From the NCBI RefSeq assembly GCF_000020565.1, contig NC_010830.1, positions 1,220,001-1,284,000 of the forward strand: DNA of 64,000 nucleotides, written 5' to 3'. The notes beneath the pieces are model-generated. The model searched no databases. It was not told the DNA's origin and saw only the letters and a list, made by a program, of their open reading frames with translations. Source of the DNA: Candidatus Amoebophilus asiaticus 5a2 (GTDB lineage: Bacteria; Bacteroidota; Bacteroidia; Cytophagales; Amoebophilaceae). Each line of letters opens with the position of its first letter. The stretch's first letter is position 1. The translations under genes and the position numbers were made by a program. Of the stretch, positions 38,001 to 47,357 are shown piece after piece.

Positions 38001-38162
38001 AAAATGAAATTAGTAGATACATTTAATACTACTTTACAAACATTAGAAGAAATACCTATACAGTTTAATACTTACTATAACTTGCTATTAGAAGAAATTG
38101 ATAAAGGACAGGCTATCCGTAATCAAAAGTTTAAAGAAGAATATATTTATCTTTTTCAATAG
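35043..38162 (+). CDS. Sel1-repeat lipoprotein, family member 3 (1039 aa)
   Basis: The signal sequence ends LSLQLIGC, a lipobox; an alternative ATG at 35076 would shorten the start by 11 residues and still keep the signal. The shared N-terminal domain (KISLSGSANQ, EDELLIVPFTLLPA, IKFELLDEDGS) is followed by the signature HPFSWPGI. Twelve Sel1 repeats span about 347-776, twice the number in members 1 and 2. Several repeats are near copies (EQAIEWFTKAANQGLVKAQYSLG type), pointing to recent repeat gain. The C-terminal shared domain has QQRTGIVPFVKQHIL and ends in a helical tail. Unlike its relatives it is not paired with a terminase-Sel1 gene; its divergent neighbour is the acidic deaminase-like gene. 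No catalytic motif is visible. Confidence 0.85.
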   Translation: MIMHLLVIGNAMKMFKINPSLFLSRKTILFILSLQLIGCGHNSPDNQKEARLLMEINPHHLIGDQKAIEACFSLAEHKQHVMLNKYRLKISLSGSANQLLFEKDTETTRSFQNTTQNLTYFTSQRELNLEDELLIVPFTLLPAATTDNVIIKFELLDEDGSIIQKHRVDWSSHTKQTSLLLPSSDLPEGEIKILTSTLSKRPLLPTLPYPVEKTKEMQEEEYHDLICSSGSEIIDRSLQYPAQKKYKKSLPNPKESTESYDTLSIRALAERADHNDTQAQEEIIRRCLQVSINPLIKKILHPFSWPGIQEKAKQKQEYAYLLLCFSKQATDYTIYQTLMEHVKEQAQAGDPLAQTNLGYMYSEGLGFPVDARKAIEWYTKAAHQEFAIAQCLLGDIYYFGKIVSCNYQNALKWYKKAAGKGYAKAQNALAYMYEEGLGIQNKSERAVEWYTKAAMQGNITAQYNLGRIYYNGKGVRRAYNKAFKWYHKAANQGNIKAQTKLGYMYAKGLGIEQNLGNSVKWYNKAANKGNITAQFKLGLLYKKGEGVAQDYHKASEWFTKAANQGLVKAQYSLGCLYYNLGESIEHNYQQAFKWLSKAANEGHAEAQFSLARLFEDGLGVEQDKQEAIEWFTKAANQGLVKAQYSLGLLYETDEDIGHDYHKAFEWYSKAANQNDAVAQSSLAFLFIDGLGVERNVQQAIEWFTKAAQQGVVEAQYNLGIIYKRGEDIERNYQKSFEWFTKAASQGSVAAQNKLGSIYKKGLGREKDLSQAIFWWMKTRNTDKLMHIFNVNATLLPLVATLPDNQTTSVEAEMQSDEAAELLSTCQAMLIQNKYDLAGKQASLRLGYCEELEKIILQLIDWKQQLSIQTGLMVSCLSLQKSEDTTAIENYQQRTGIVPFVKQHILAENKTCLSFGQANVELADQIITELQHKRTYRSFYGLINQLKESYELARQKVTVKVSAIQEQLQKSVVEESEKAVLLATLARKMKLVDTFNTTLQTLEEIPIQFNTYYNLLLEEIDKGQAIRNQKFKEEYIYLFQ

Positions 38163-38345
38163 GCTTTCTTTCATATAAATGAGCCGAGAAGTGTACTGTC
38201 TTAATTATATGCACTTGCTTTATGTTAACTTTATAGATAGATGACTTCCTAAAAACTTTGTAAAATTTCTTGTGTCTATGCCTTAGGGACAATAGAAGTT
38301 ATAAACTTGCTATAAATCTAGTTGTACTAGGGGGTAGGGGATGGA

Positions 38346-41300
38346 TTAGGCTACAAGTTGTTTCTGCATGTCGAGTGCTTGTTGATGATATTTTAAAGCT
38401 TCTTGATGCTGGCCTAGCGCTTGATAAACAGCTCCTAAGTTATGGAATGAAGTAACTATATCATGATGGTTACCCGTATACAATATTTTTCTCATATCAA
38501 GTGCTTGTTGATAATACTTCAATGCTTCTTGGTGCTGCCCTAGAGCTTGATAAACATTTCCTAGGTTATCCAATGAAGTAGTTGTAGCAGCATGGTTACC
38601 TGTGTATAGGCCTTTTCTCATATCAAGCGCTTGCTGATAATATGTTAAGGCTTCTTGGTGTTGTCCTAAAGTTTGGTAAACATTTCCTAAGTTATTTAAT
38701 GAAACAGCTATAGCCGGATGATTGCCTTTATATAAAGCTTTTCTCATATCAAGTGCTTGCTGATAATATGTTAAGGCTTCTTGATGCTGTCCTAAAGCTT
38801 GGTAAACGTCTCCTAAGTTATTCAATGAAGTAGCTATACTACGATGGTACCCTTTATATAAAGTCCTTCTTTTTTCTAATGCTTCCTGATAATACTTTAA
38901 GGCCTCTTGGTGTTGGCCTAAAGCTTGGTAAACTTTGCCTAAGTTATTAATAGAAATAGCTATAGTAGGATGATTGCCTTTATATAAAACTTTTCTCATA
39001 TCAAATGCTTGCTGGTAATATGTTAAAGCTTTTTGATGTTGGCCTAATGCTTGATAAATATCTCCTAAACTATTTAATGAAGTAGCTATAAAAGGATTAT
39101 CGCCTATGTATAAGCTTTTTCGAATTTCCAATGCTTGCTGATAATACGTTAAGGCTTCTTGATATTGATCCAATGCCCTATAATCATCTCCTAAGCTAAT
39201 CAATGAAATAGCTATAGCAGGATGATTGCCTTTATATAATACTTTTTTTATATCAAGTGCTTGCTGGTGATACTCTAATGCTTCTTGATACTGGCTTAAA
39301 GTATAATAAGTATCTCCTAAATTTTTCAATGAAGTAGCTATAGCAGGATGATTGCCTTTATATAATACTTGATGAATATTTAGTGCTTGTTGGTAATATT
39401 TAAAAGCCTCTTGATAATTTCCTAGCAACTTATATGCATGTCCTAAGCTATTGAGTGAAGTAGCTATATCAGGATGGTTGCCAGTATAAAATACCTTCTG
39501 CATTTTGAAGGCTTGCTGGTAGTACTCTAAAGCTTCTTGATACTGGCCTAGGGCTTGATAAATGTTTCCTATGTGGTCCAGGGAAATAGCTATGTCAGGA
39601 TGATCGCCTGTATACAATGTTTTTTGCATGTTAATGGCTTGTTGATAGTACTTTAAAGCTTCTTGATGCTGGCCTAAAGCTTGGTAAATATCTCCTAAAT
39701 CATTAAGCGAAATAGCTATATCGGGATGGTTGCCTATATATAATGCCTGCCGCATTTCAAGAGCATACTTCAAATATTTTAATGCTTCTTGGTACTCACC
39801 TAAAGCTTGATAAATAAATCCGATATTATTAATTGATTCTGCTATATCAGGATGGTTGCCTATATATAAAGATTGGCGTATTCCTAAAGCTTCCTGATAG
39901 TACTTTAATGCTTCTTGATACTGGCCTAGTGTTTTACAAATGTTTCCCAAGCTATTGAGTGAAATGGCTATATCAGGATGGTTACCTGCATAAAATACTT
40001 TGCGTATTTCAAAAGCTTGTTGATAATATTTCAATGCTTCTTGATGCTGGCCCAGAATTTTATAAATATTTCCTATGTTGTTTAGTGACATTGCTATATC
40101 AGCATGATCGCCTGAATATAATCCTTTTTGCATATCAAGACCTTGTTGATAGTACTTTAAAGCTTCTTGATATTGTCCTACAGATTGGTAAATATTCCCT
40201 AGGTTAATGAGTGAAATAGCTATATCAAGATGTTTGTGCTTATACAAGTCCTTTCTCATGTCAAGGGCTTGTTGTAAGTACTCCAATGCTTCTTGATATT
40301 GTCCTAGAGTTTTGTAAATATTTCCTAAGTTATTGAGGGATTGTGCTACTTGAGGATGATTGTCTGTATATAATGCCTTACGCATGTCAAGGGCTTGCTT
40401 GATATACTTTAATGCTTCTTGGTACTCACCTAAAGCTTGATAAATAAATCCTATGTTATTGATCGACCGTGCTATATCAGGATGATTGCCTGTATATAAT
40501 GCTTTTTGCATGTCAAGTGCTTGTTGATAATACTTCAATGCTTCTTGATATTGTCCTAAAGTTTTGTAAATATTTCCTAGATCGTTAAAGGAGTTAGCTA
40601 TATCAGGATGATTGCCCATATATAGTGCTCTACGTATTTCAAGTGCTTGTTGATAATATTTCAATGCTTCTTGATGCTGACCCAATCTCCTGTAAACTAA
40701 TCCTAAGTTAGTAAGCGAATCAGCTATCCGAGGATGGTTGCCTGGGTATAATGCCTTACGCATGTCAGATGCTTGTCGGTAATATTCTAAAGCTTTGTGA
40801 TGTTGGCCTAAAGCTTTCCAGGCGCTTCCTATACTATTAAGCGACTGAGCTACATCCGGATGGTTGCCTCTATATAACGCCTTACGCATCTCAAGCGCTT
40901 CTTGATAATACTTCAATGCTTCTTGATACTGGCCTAGAATTTGATAAATATGTCCTACACTATTAATTGACTGAGCTACATGCGGATGATTGCCTGTATA
41001 CAATGACTTGCGCATCCCAAGTGCCTGTTGATAATATTTTAAAGCTTTTTGGTATTGCCCTAAAGTTTTATAGATACCTCCTAAGTTATTGAGTAACTTG
41101 GCTACATGCGGGTGATTGCCTGCATATATCACCTTGTTCATGTCAAGTGCTTGCTGATAATACTTTAAAGCCTCTTGATGCTGGCCTAAAGCTTTATAAG
41201 CCCTTCCTACATTATTGAGCGATTCAGCTATAGCAGGATGATTGCCTATGTATAAGGCTTTACGTATGTCAAAAGCTAGTTTTAAATACCTTAACGATTC

Positions 41301-44300
41301 CTGGAATTTTCCTAAAGCTTTATAAACTAACCCTATGTTATTAAGTGACTCCGCTAATTCAGTGTGGTTGCCTATGTACAATACTTGTCTCATTGTAAGA
41401 GACTGCTGGTAATACTTTAATGCTTCTTGATACTGTCCTAAAGACTTATAAATCTCCCCTAAGTTATTGAGTGAGGTAGCTATGTCAGGATGATTGCCTA
41501 TATACAAGGCCTGCCTCATTACAAGTGCTAGCTGATTGTATTGTAATGCTTGTTCAAAGTTACTTTTTACTTGTTGGTTATACTTGCCTGTTCGGCTGAG
41601 CAAGTCAGCTAACAAAGGTGTTGGTTTTATAGTTTGTTTAATAGTGGATAATACATGTGCTACGTTGGTTGCATAGACTTTTGCCTGGTCCCATGTATTG
41701 TCAGGTACTTCCGTTACTTCAGGTACAAGCTCATGCAACACCTTAGCAATAGAACATAATAATGCTTCTTCTGAGAGGTTACTTGTATTTTTCCACCCAT
41801 GGTACTGCTTGGTAGCTGCTTGCACTTCTCGGTGGATCTGTATACCTAGCTCATTTTGATGGCACTTGATAATGGTAATCAAAGATAACTCTTCTAATGC
41901 ACTTAATAGATTTTCTAATGTTTCCTCATCTTTTATCTCTACCAAGGCACTGATTAAAGGTAAAGGGATAAAATCCGGGTCTAAGTAAGCACCATAGCGC
42001 ATTACTAACTGTGCTTGTGCGTCTAGACTTTCTAATCCTAAACTTACTTCAGGTAAAACAAACTGGTGCTCGCTTTTTTTCTCTAGTTTCTTAATAGATT
42101 GCAGTTTGTCGATATAACCTTGGATGGTTATTAAACGCTTTTGACTGATATAACCAACTGCTAAAGCTAAATTTTGAGGAATAAGGCCTACTTCTTTTAT
42201 TAAGGCTGCCACCTCTTGTTTAGTAGGTTGATATAAACTATTGTTTAAATATGTTTCCACATATTTCTCTGCTTGTTCTTGTTTAAAGGCAGCTAGTTTG
42301 ACTTGGCTGTAAGCACTAAATTCTCTTGCTTTCCTGGTTGTAATAACCATTTGTACTAAGTTAGGCCTATACAATAAGCAATTTGCTATTAGATGGGCAT
42401 CTGCTGCATTATCTAAAATGAGTAAGATAGGCTGCTTACGGTCTTCTAGTGCATTGTAAACCCTCTTGCTGAGCTCGGGTAGATAGTTATCATAAGATTG
42501 TTTGAATCCTTGTGCTAGCTCCTGATAGTCGATGCCTAGTTCTTTTGCTAAGTCTTGGTAGCTTTTTACTAATTTATCGGCTGTTTCCGCTTGCATCCAC
42601 CATATAAGTTGCTTGTCTTTTTGGCTATGTCCATACTGGGCTACAAGCGTACTCTTTCCTACACCGCCATGGCCATATACCACACAAACACCATCTTTAT
42701 TAAGTTTTTGGCTTAGCTCTTGCTGCTTATCTTCTCTGGCTAAGTAGGTTGTTAACTTAGCTTGTGCTATATAGTTGTGGAGCTGGCTAAATTGTTTGAT
42801 GGACCTTTTTTCTAGCTGCTTGGTTAATGCATCAATGTTGCTGTCTTCTAGTGTTTTCTTAATACTAGCAGCTGTCAATACTTTGAGTGATCGTTGCATC
42901 TTATCGCGCAAAACTTCTACATATCCTTGCTTGTCTACTAACCGTACATAAGGCTGCTCATCTAAGCTTACTACCTCATAATCTTGTAAAATGTTTTTGA
43001 GCACAGCAAAAGTTATATCTCTTGTTGGCGACTGAGCTAGTTTATCTTTGTATTTATATAGCTCATAGAGATACCAGTCAACTCCTTCATAGTTCTCTGT
43101 ATACAAAATATGCTCATTGATAGGTTTGTCGCTAATACGATAATGTCCTTTGTAGCGGAGGTTAAACTCTTTTTGTGAAGCTAGCTTGGTTTCTTTATAA
43201 TGATCATCTAGGTAAGCTAGCGTAGTCCAATATTGAGCTTGGTTGATATTTAAGCAATCTTTTAGTACAGACAATACACTGGCTGCAGTACCTCCTATAA
43301 GGGACGGAAGAATTTGAAAAGCGCCACCAATTACATTTGTTTTTCCAGTAAGGATAGATAAGCCAGTTTTGAGGAGGGTATCTTTTTCTAATTCTTCTTT
43401 CTTCTTTCCTATATGAGCAATATTATCCGTATCTAGTTTAGGCCAGTCTGCTATACGTATATAGGTGCTTGGTTTGCCTGTTGTGGGGTCAAACAAGGAT
43501 AATATGGTGGATAGACTATGGCCTGTAAGGGTTAGAAGCCCCTTATTTTTGTCTTTTAGATTAGTACCAATCAGGGGTACATTGCTAGCCCTTTTAGCCC
43601 ATTTATGTATTTCAGCTGACCACATGAGTTGTGGATATACCCTATATACTTCTCCAGGGTGTCCATTGCAAGTGTTGATTAAGTTGGGAGCAGATAGGTA
43701 AGTAATAATGGGCAGAGAAGCTATAGAAAATTTGGTAGCTTTGTTGACTACATTTGATTTGAACTTATCGAGTTTATTGACTGTACCAGGGCTATCAAAG
43801 ACAATGCATTTTGTTTGTCGATAGCTAAAATCACGATAACAGAAAGCAACGGCTAGCTCTGCTAAATAACCACCTAAGGAGTGGCCAGTAATGGATAAAT
43901 TGAATTCTTTGTCTTTGGCATAGTCAACAGCATCTTTTGTGGCTACATAAGCTAAAGCATTTTGTTGTGTAATAACATTGCCAAGTACGCCATCAATACC
44001 TTCTTTTAAATCAGAATATTTTCGTGCTAGTGTTCTAAGGCCTTCTACTTTAGTACCTTGGAAAGACAATACAGCTTGGTGAGTGATCTCATTGATATAT
44101 AATGCACTATAGTAGCCTGTATTTTTGCTATCATCTTTTAACTGTATTACTTTCCAGTTTGTATGTATGCTAGGGCGCAGTTGGTGTCCTACCTCTTTAC
44201 TTACAACAGTAAGATCTATGGTTTGACCTAACTTAGGATTGCTATAAACTTGATATGCCAATAGCCCATGTATATAATCAGTAGGATAGTAGGTATACGT

Positions 44301-44783
44301 GTATATATTTTTTGTTATCTTTTCTTGTATTTGTTCTTTGATGTGTTCACACTCTACAGGCACTTGTCCCCACTGAATAAATCCAATAATGCTATTGTTA
44401 GCAATGGCTTCTTGAAGCTGTTGGAGCTTTTCTTGATTTAATTGTTCGTGTGTTAAGCTTATTGCATATACTTGTGGATTATTGTTATGCAAAGAAGCTA
44501 GTATTTGCTCAAAAGGTTGGCTACTAATTTGGTGTGGTGCTAGTGTTTGTTCTGTTACCCCTGAAAATGAAACTTTTTCTTCTTTTTCTATCACACTAGA
44601 ATGTGTTGCTAAGACAGTTGGTTGTTGAGAAGCTGTATCTAGCTCTATACTTTTAAGTCCTATAAGAGTAGGAACAATCAAGAATAACTGTATTAATAAT
44701 CCAGGGATTCTTCCAAGTGGTAGAAATTTGATTAATAGATAAATATTACGTAAATAGCCAAACAAGCAAGATCGTATTTTCAT
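38346..44783 (-). CDS. Lipase - NB-ARC - TPR protein (NLR-like STAND protein), copy 2 (2145 aa)
   Basis: Same plan as the protein at 27651-32303 and nearly identical in the lipase and ATPase parts. It has a hydrophobic N-terminus, lipase elbow SITGHSLGGYLAELA (Ser302), P-loop YGHGGVGKST at about 705-715, Walker B PILLILDNAAD and VITTRKAREF. It then carries about 25 TPRs of 42 residues from about 1070 to the end, against ten in copy 1. The last repeat ends QALDMQKQLVA, a natural-looking finish. If active, TPR-bound ligand would drive ATP-dependent assembly and switch on the lipase; this comes from STAND proteins in general, not from this sequence. The patatin gene at 45470 lies beyond its 5' end in divergent orientation. 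Confidence 0.88.
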   Translation of the reverse strand: MKIRSCLFGYLRNIYLLIKFLPLGRIPGLLIQLFLIVPTLIGLKSIELDTASQQPTVLATHSSVIEKEEKVSFSGVTEQTLAPHQISSQPFEQILASLHNNNPQVYAISLTHEQLNQEKLQQLQEAIANNSIIGFIQWGQVPVECEHIKEQIQEKITKNIYTYTYYPTDYIHGLLAYQVYSNPKLGQTIDLTVVSKEVGHQLRPSIHTNWKVIQLKDDSKNTGYYSALYINEITHQAVLSFQGTKVEGLRTLARKYSDLKEGIDGVLGNVITQQNALAYVATKDAVDYAKDKEFNLSITGHSLGGYLAELAVAFCYRDFSYRQTKCIVFDSPGTVNKLDKFKSNVVNKATKFSIASLPIITYLSAPNLINTCNGHPGEVYRVYPQLMWSAEIHKWAKRASNVPLIGTNLKDKNKGLLTLTGHSLSTILSLFDPTTGKPSTYIRIADWPKLDTDNIAHIGKKKEELEKDTLLKTGLSILTGKTNVIGGAFQILPSLIGGTAASVLSVLKDCLNINQAQYWTTLAYLDDHYKETKLASQKEFNLRYKGHYRISDKPINEHILYTENYEGVDWYLYELYKYKDKLAQSPTRDITFAVLKNILQDYEVVSLDEQPYVRLVDKQGYVEVLRDKMQRSLKVLTAASIKKTLEDSNIDALTKQLEKRSIKQFSQLHNYIAQAKLTTYLAREDKQQELSQKLNKDGVCVVYGHGGVGKSTLVAQYGHSQKDKQLIWWMQAETADKLVKSYQDLAKELGIDYQELAQGFKQSYDNYLPELSKRVYNALEDRKQPILLILDNAADAHLIANCLLYRPNLVQMVITTRKAREFSAYSQVKLAAFKQEQAEKYVETYLNNSLYQPTKQEVAALIKEVGLIPQNLALAVGYISQKRLITIQGYIDKLQSIKKLEKKSEHQFVLPEVSLGLESLDAQAQLVMRYGAYLDPDFIPLPLISALVEIKDEETLENLLSALEELSLITIIKCHQNELGIQIHREVQAATKQYHGWKNTSNLSEEALLCSIAKVLHELVPEVTEVPDNTWDQAKVYATNVAHVLSTIKQTIKPTPLLADLLSRTGKYNQQVKSNFEQALQYNQLALVMRQALYIGNHPDIATSLNNLGEIYKSLGQYQEALKYYQQSLTMRQVLYIGNHTELAESLNNIGLVYKALGKFQESLRYLKLAFDIRKALYIGNHPAIAESLNNVGRAYKALGQHQEALKYYQQALDMNKVIYAGNHPHVAKLLNNLGGIYKTLGQYQKALKYYQQALGMRKSLYTGNHPHVAQSINSVGHIYQILGQYQEALKYYQEALEMRKALYRGNHPDVAQSLNSIGSAWKALGQHHKALEYYRQASDMRKALYPGNHPRIADSLTNLGLVYRRLGQHQEALKYYQQALEIRRALYMGNHPDIANSFNDLGNIYKTLGQYQEALKYYQQALDMQKALYTGNHPDIARSINNIGFIYQALGEYQEALKYIKQALDMRKALYTDNHPQVAQSLNNLGNIYKTLGQYQEALEYLQQALDMRKDLYKHKHLDIAISLINLGNIYQSVGQYQEALKYYQQGLDMQKGLYSGDHADIAMSLNNIGNIYKILGQHQEALKYYQQAFEIRKVFYAGNHPDIAISLNSLGNICKTLGQYQEALKYYQEALGIRQSLYIGNHPDIAESINNIGFIYQALGEYQEALKYLKYALEMRQALYIGNHPDIAISLNDLGDIYQALGQHQEALKYYQQAINMQKTLYTGDHPDIAISLDHIGNIYQALGQYQEALEYYQQAFKMQKVFYTGNHPDIATSLNSLGHAYKLLGNYQEAFKYYQQALNIHQVLYKGNHPAIATSLKNLGDTYYTLSQYQEALEYHQQALDIKKVLYKGNHPAIAISLISLGDDYRALDQYQEALTYYQQALEIRKSLYIGDNPFIATSLNSLGDIYQALGQHQKALTYYQQAFDMRKVLYKGNHPTIAISINNLGKVYQALGQHQEALKYYQEALEKRRTLYKGYHRSIATSLNNLGDVYQALGQHQEALTYYQQALDMRKALYKGNHPAIAVSLNNLGNVYQTLGQHQEALTYYQQALDMRKGLYTGNHAATTTSLDNLGNVYQALGQHQEALKYYQQALDMRKILYTGNHHDIVTSFHNLGAVYQALGQHQEALKYHQQALDMQKQLVA
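38349..41560 (-). repeat. 126-bp tandem repeats encoding TPRs (about 25 units)
   Basis: A 3.2-kb array of units that each encode one 42-residue TPR. Conserved words such as GNHPDIAISLNNLG and LGQYQEALKYYQQAL recur with small changes in the turn between helices. Long arrays of this kind commonly vary in number between strains. Confidence 0.9.
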
Positions 44784-44888
44784 AAATTATTTAACTATTA
44801 TTCTATTGTATTTTATATATATGTAACCAACTTTGTTAGGATTAAAGTCAGGCACTTCAAATACTTTTTATACTCTCTCGGAACTATT

Positions 44889-45101
44889 TTAAAATTGTAT
44901 ACCTATACTTGCAACGTTAGTATAAGTTGACTCTTGTAGTGTAAAGCCATGGCAAAGATAAACCCTAGAAGAAGCCGTATCCATACTAATTTTAAAGTTA
45001 CTTTCCTGAAAACCTTTTTTATCAACCTGTATAATAGACGCTTTTCCTAAGAAAGGAGTGTAAGACGGTTCTACTAATGTTAGTTTTAATGGTGTTGGCA
45101 T
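44889..45101 (-). CDS. Small unknown protein with shared upstream box (70 aa)
   Basis: A short frame starting MPTPLKLTLVEPSYTPFLGK. It has no signal peptide, membrane segment or recognised domain. It begins with Met-Pro, like the two deaminase-like proteins, and carries the same upstream box at the same 37-bp distance, which is the main reason to accept it as real. It could be a truncated member of a larger family, since the frame ends soon after a beta-rich stretch. Confidence 0.55.
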   Translation of the reverse strand: MPTPLKLTLVEPSYTPFLGKASIIQVDKKGFQESNFKISMDTASSRVYLCHGFTLQESTYTNVASIGIQF

Positions 45102-45138
45102 CTGAGCAAGAAAGTGTTAGAAGAGCATAATGCTTCCC

Positions 45139-45159
45139 TATAAATAATATACAAATAAT
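45139..45159 (-). promoter_or_regulatory. Shared promoter-like box, copy 2
   Basis: TATAAATAATATACAAATAA plus one base matches 20 of 21 positions of the boxes at 34461 and 48955. It also ends 37 bp before the start codon (45101). Confidence 0.6.
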
Positions 45160-45469
45160 CAGCCTATATACAGCAGGTTATTGTGTAAAAAACCTAGCTG
45201 CTATAAACCTTAAAACTTTACTAAATCCGTTAACCATAATTCTTGATTATAATAGAGAATACAGCCTAAGGATCAGTTTATAGTAATTGTATTTAATAAA
45301 TATTTTTGACTTAGCAACTTAATCAGCTGTATGAATGTGATATACAAGTACAAAATTTTAATGAGTGTTTGTAAGATACCTGCTTAAAAGTATATTTAAT
45401 TGATAATAGAATTTGTCTGGAAACTACTTATCTTGCTGTATGTGTGTCATATTATAAAACTTTATAATC
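45160..45469. promoter_or_regulatory. Intergenic before patatin 2
   Basis: About 310 bp, no gene seen. The last 40 bp (TGTATGTGTGTCATATTATA, then AAACTTTATAATC) match the leader of patatin 1 and are the likely promoter region. Confidence 0.45.
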
Positions 45470-46561
45470 ATGCATTACAAAAATATTCATTGCTTTTGCT
45501 TGTTCTGGTTACTATGTATTAGTTTACACAGTTTTGCAGCGACCAACTCTGATCTACCACTTGCTAACCCTAATAGCCATAAAAAATTTAGAATTTTATC
45601 TATTGATGGGGGAGGTGTTCGAGGTATTATACCAGCTAGGATATTACAGGCTATGGAAGAACAAACTGGAAAGCGAATTAGTGAACTATTTGATTTGGTA
45701 ATTGGAAACTCTACAGGAGGCTTGATAGCTTTAGCTTTACTCACACCCAATCAAGAAGGAAAAGCTAAGTATAAAGCTGTTGATTTAGTCGAATTTTACA
45801 AACAAAAAACTCCAATCATATTTAGCTCTTCTTTTTTCCATCATATAAAGTCAGGATGGGGACTGTGGGGGCCTAGATATAATAGAAAGCATCTAGATTA
45901 TATTCTAAAAGAATTATTTGGTAATGCCAAGCTAAGCCATACACTAAAACCTGCGGTTGTTATTTCTTTTTCTTTGGACTGTGCTCTTCCGGAAATGTGG
46001 TCAACCCATCATGCACGTGAGGGTAAAAAGCTTGATTATTATTTGAGTGATGTGGCTGGCGCCACTAGTGCAGCTCCTACATATTTTGCTCCTAAAGTTT
46101 TAAAAAATACCCATGGGGAAATATTGCATGAAATAGATGGAGGTATTTGGGCTAATAATCCTGAGTTTACAGCCATTAGGGCACTTAGCTTTATGGAGCA
46201 TATGCCTCGAAACCAAGATGTTATTTTAATTTCAATTGGTACAGGTGCACCTAAACCTAATAAGAAAGAGTTTCAAAAATTTCAACGCCAAGCTGCTAAG
46301 CTGAAGTATGCAGGTATTCTAGGCTGGATGATCAAAGCTCAGCCGAACCTTATTGAAATGATGATGAACGCTGATAGCGATTGGTCAAAAGATCTTATTT
46401 CAATCGTCTACCCCAATAGCCATAGGATCCAAGTGTATATTCCACAGAAATTAAGTAGCATGGACAACCCTAAAAATGTAGAGAAATTAAGAGTATTGGC
46501 TGAAAAATATATAGCAACTGATTCTTTCAAAGCTATATGTAATGAGTTAATGCAGTCTTAA
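45470..46561 (+). CDS. Secreted patatin-like phospholipase 2 (363 aa)
   Basis: The signal peptide (FWLLCISLHSFAA) is followed by DGGGVRGIIPARIL, the elbow GNSTGG (GxSxG kept, with Asn for Thr compared with copy 1) and EIDGGIWANNPE with the catalytic Asp. All residues needed for the Ser-Asp dyad are present. It is a close paralogue of 26205-27302, including its end (VEKLRVLAEKYIATDSFKA). It lies next to the second lipase-NB-ARC-TPR gene, so both patatins accompany one of these giant proteins, although in different orientation. Confidence 0.92.
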   Translation: MHYKNIHCFCLFWLLCISLHSFAATNSDLPLANPNSHKKFRILSIDGGGVRGIIPARILQAMEEQTGKRISELFDLVIGNSTGGLIALALLTPNQEGKAKYKAVDLVEFYKQKTPIIFSSSFFHHIKSGWGLWGPRYNRKHLDYILKELFGNAKLSHTLKPAVVISFSLDCALPEMWSTHHAREGKKLDYYLSDVAGATSAAPTYFAPKVLKNTHGEILHEIDGGIWANNPEFTAIRALSFMEHMPRNQDVILISIGTGAPKPNKKEFQKFQRQAAKLKYAGILGWMIKAQPNLIEMMMNADSDWSKDLISIVYPNSHRIQVYIPQKLSSMDNPKNVEKLRVLAEKYIATDSFKAICNELMQS

Positions 46562-47357
46562 ACATGAGCATAAGCTTGGACAATGTATTAATAAAAGTCT
46601 AATTAGTAAAAAATTTGTATTTAATTTAGTCTGATAACTTTATTATAACAGAGAGAGAATATTATCAGTGTGCCTTGTTTCAGCCTTTACCAATTACTTT
46701 GTAACCTCTAGCTATTTATTCTAACACTGCAAGACCAGCTCTACTTTTAACTAATACCTACTAAAATAGCTGCTTTTTAACTTACCTTGCCCACTTTAGA
46801 TTTTAGTAACTAACCAAGCAGTTTTATATTTACTGGTATTAGCGATTTCTCCTGCTTGCAAGCATTGTGATCTTATGAAAACAGGTGAGGTGGTCTAGGA
46901 GAGATAACTATTCTTCCTGGCTTGCTTCGCTATTGCCCATAACATCTGACTTCAGTTTCAATTCTAATAAGGGCATGTCAATTACAGCTATATAAGCTAG
47001 GATAATCCATTATAGCTTGCTACATCGCTTCACATAAGTTTAAGGTCGCTTATAACCTCTACCTTACAAAGCTAACGAGTAAACTAGATAAAAAAACTCA
47101 CTTTATACAGACAAGATTTATCAACTTATCTCATGCAGAACTGTTTTTTAACAAGAAATCAAAGAATTAATTGATAGTTAAACACGAATTATGCCTCTAA
47201 TTGAGCAACGTGAGTTCTTAAATAAATTGAGGGGTAAAAAAAGTCCCAGTATTTCTGGATAACCTATTGCTTTATATAGGATAGGACCAAACCCTTTAAC
47301 TTATGCTAATAAATAGAATTAGCATAAGCAAGGTGCTTGGTCCATTTTTATGAATAA
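46562..47357. other. Intergenic, no gene; contains a nested palindrome
   Basis: About 795 bp between patatin 2 and the 3' end of the second deaminase-like gene. All frames are broken by stops. Parts may be old transposase sequence, but I could not assign a family. The right end carries the folded structure at 47284-47343. Confidence 0.4.
47284..47343. terminator. Nested palindrome, possible terminator or miniature element
   Basis: An inner perfect 11-bp stem (CTTATGCTAAT, 7-nt loop, ATTAGCATAAG; 47300-47328) lies inside an outer 7-bp pair GGACCAA/TTGGTCC (47284-47290 with 47337-47343). It sits 15 bp past the stop of the minus-strand gene at 47358, a fitting place for a terminator, but no U-tract follows on that strand. 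Confidence 0.5.

Noticed and set aside
27654..41560. CRISPR-like direct repeats
   Set aside because: The regular 126-bp repeats are coding, in one frame, and give TPR units; there are no short repeats with unique spacers.
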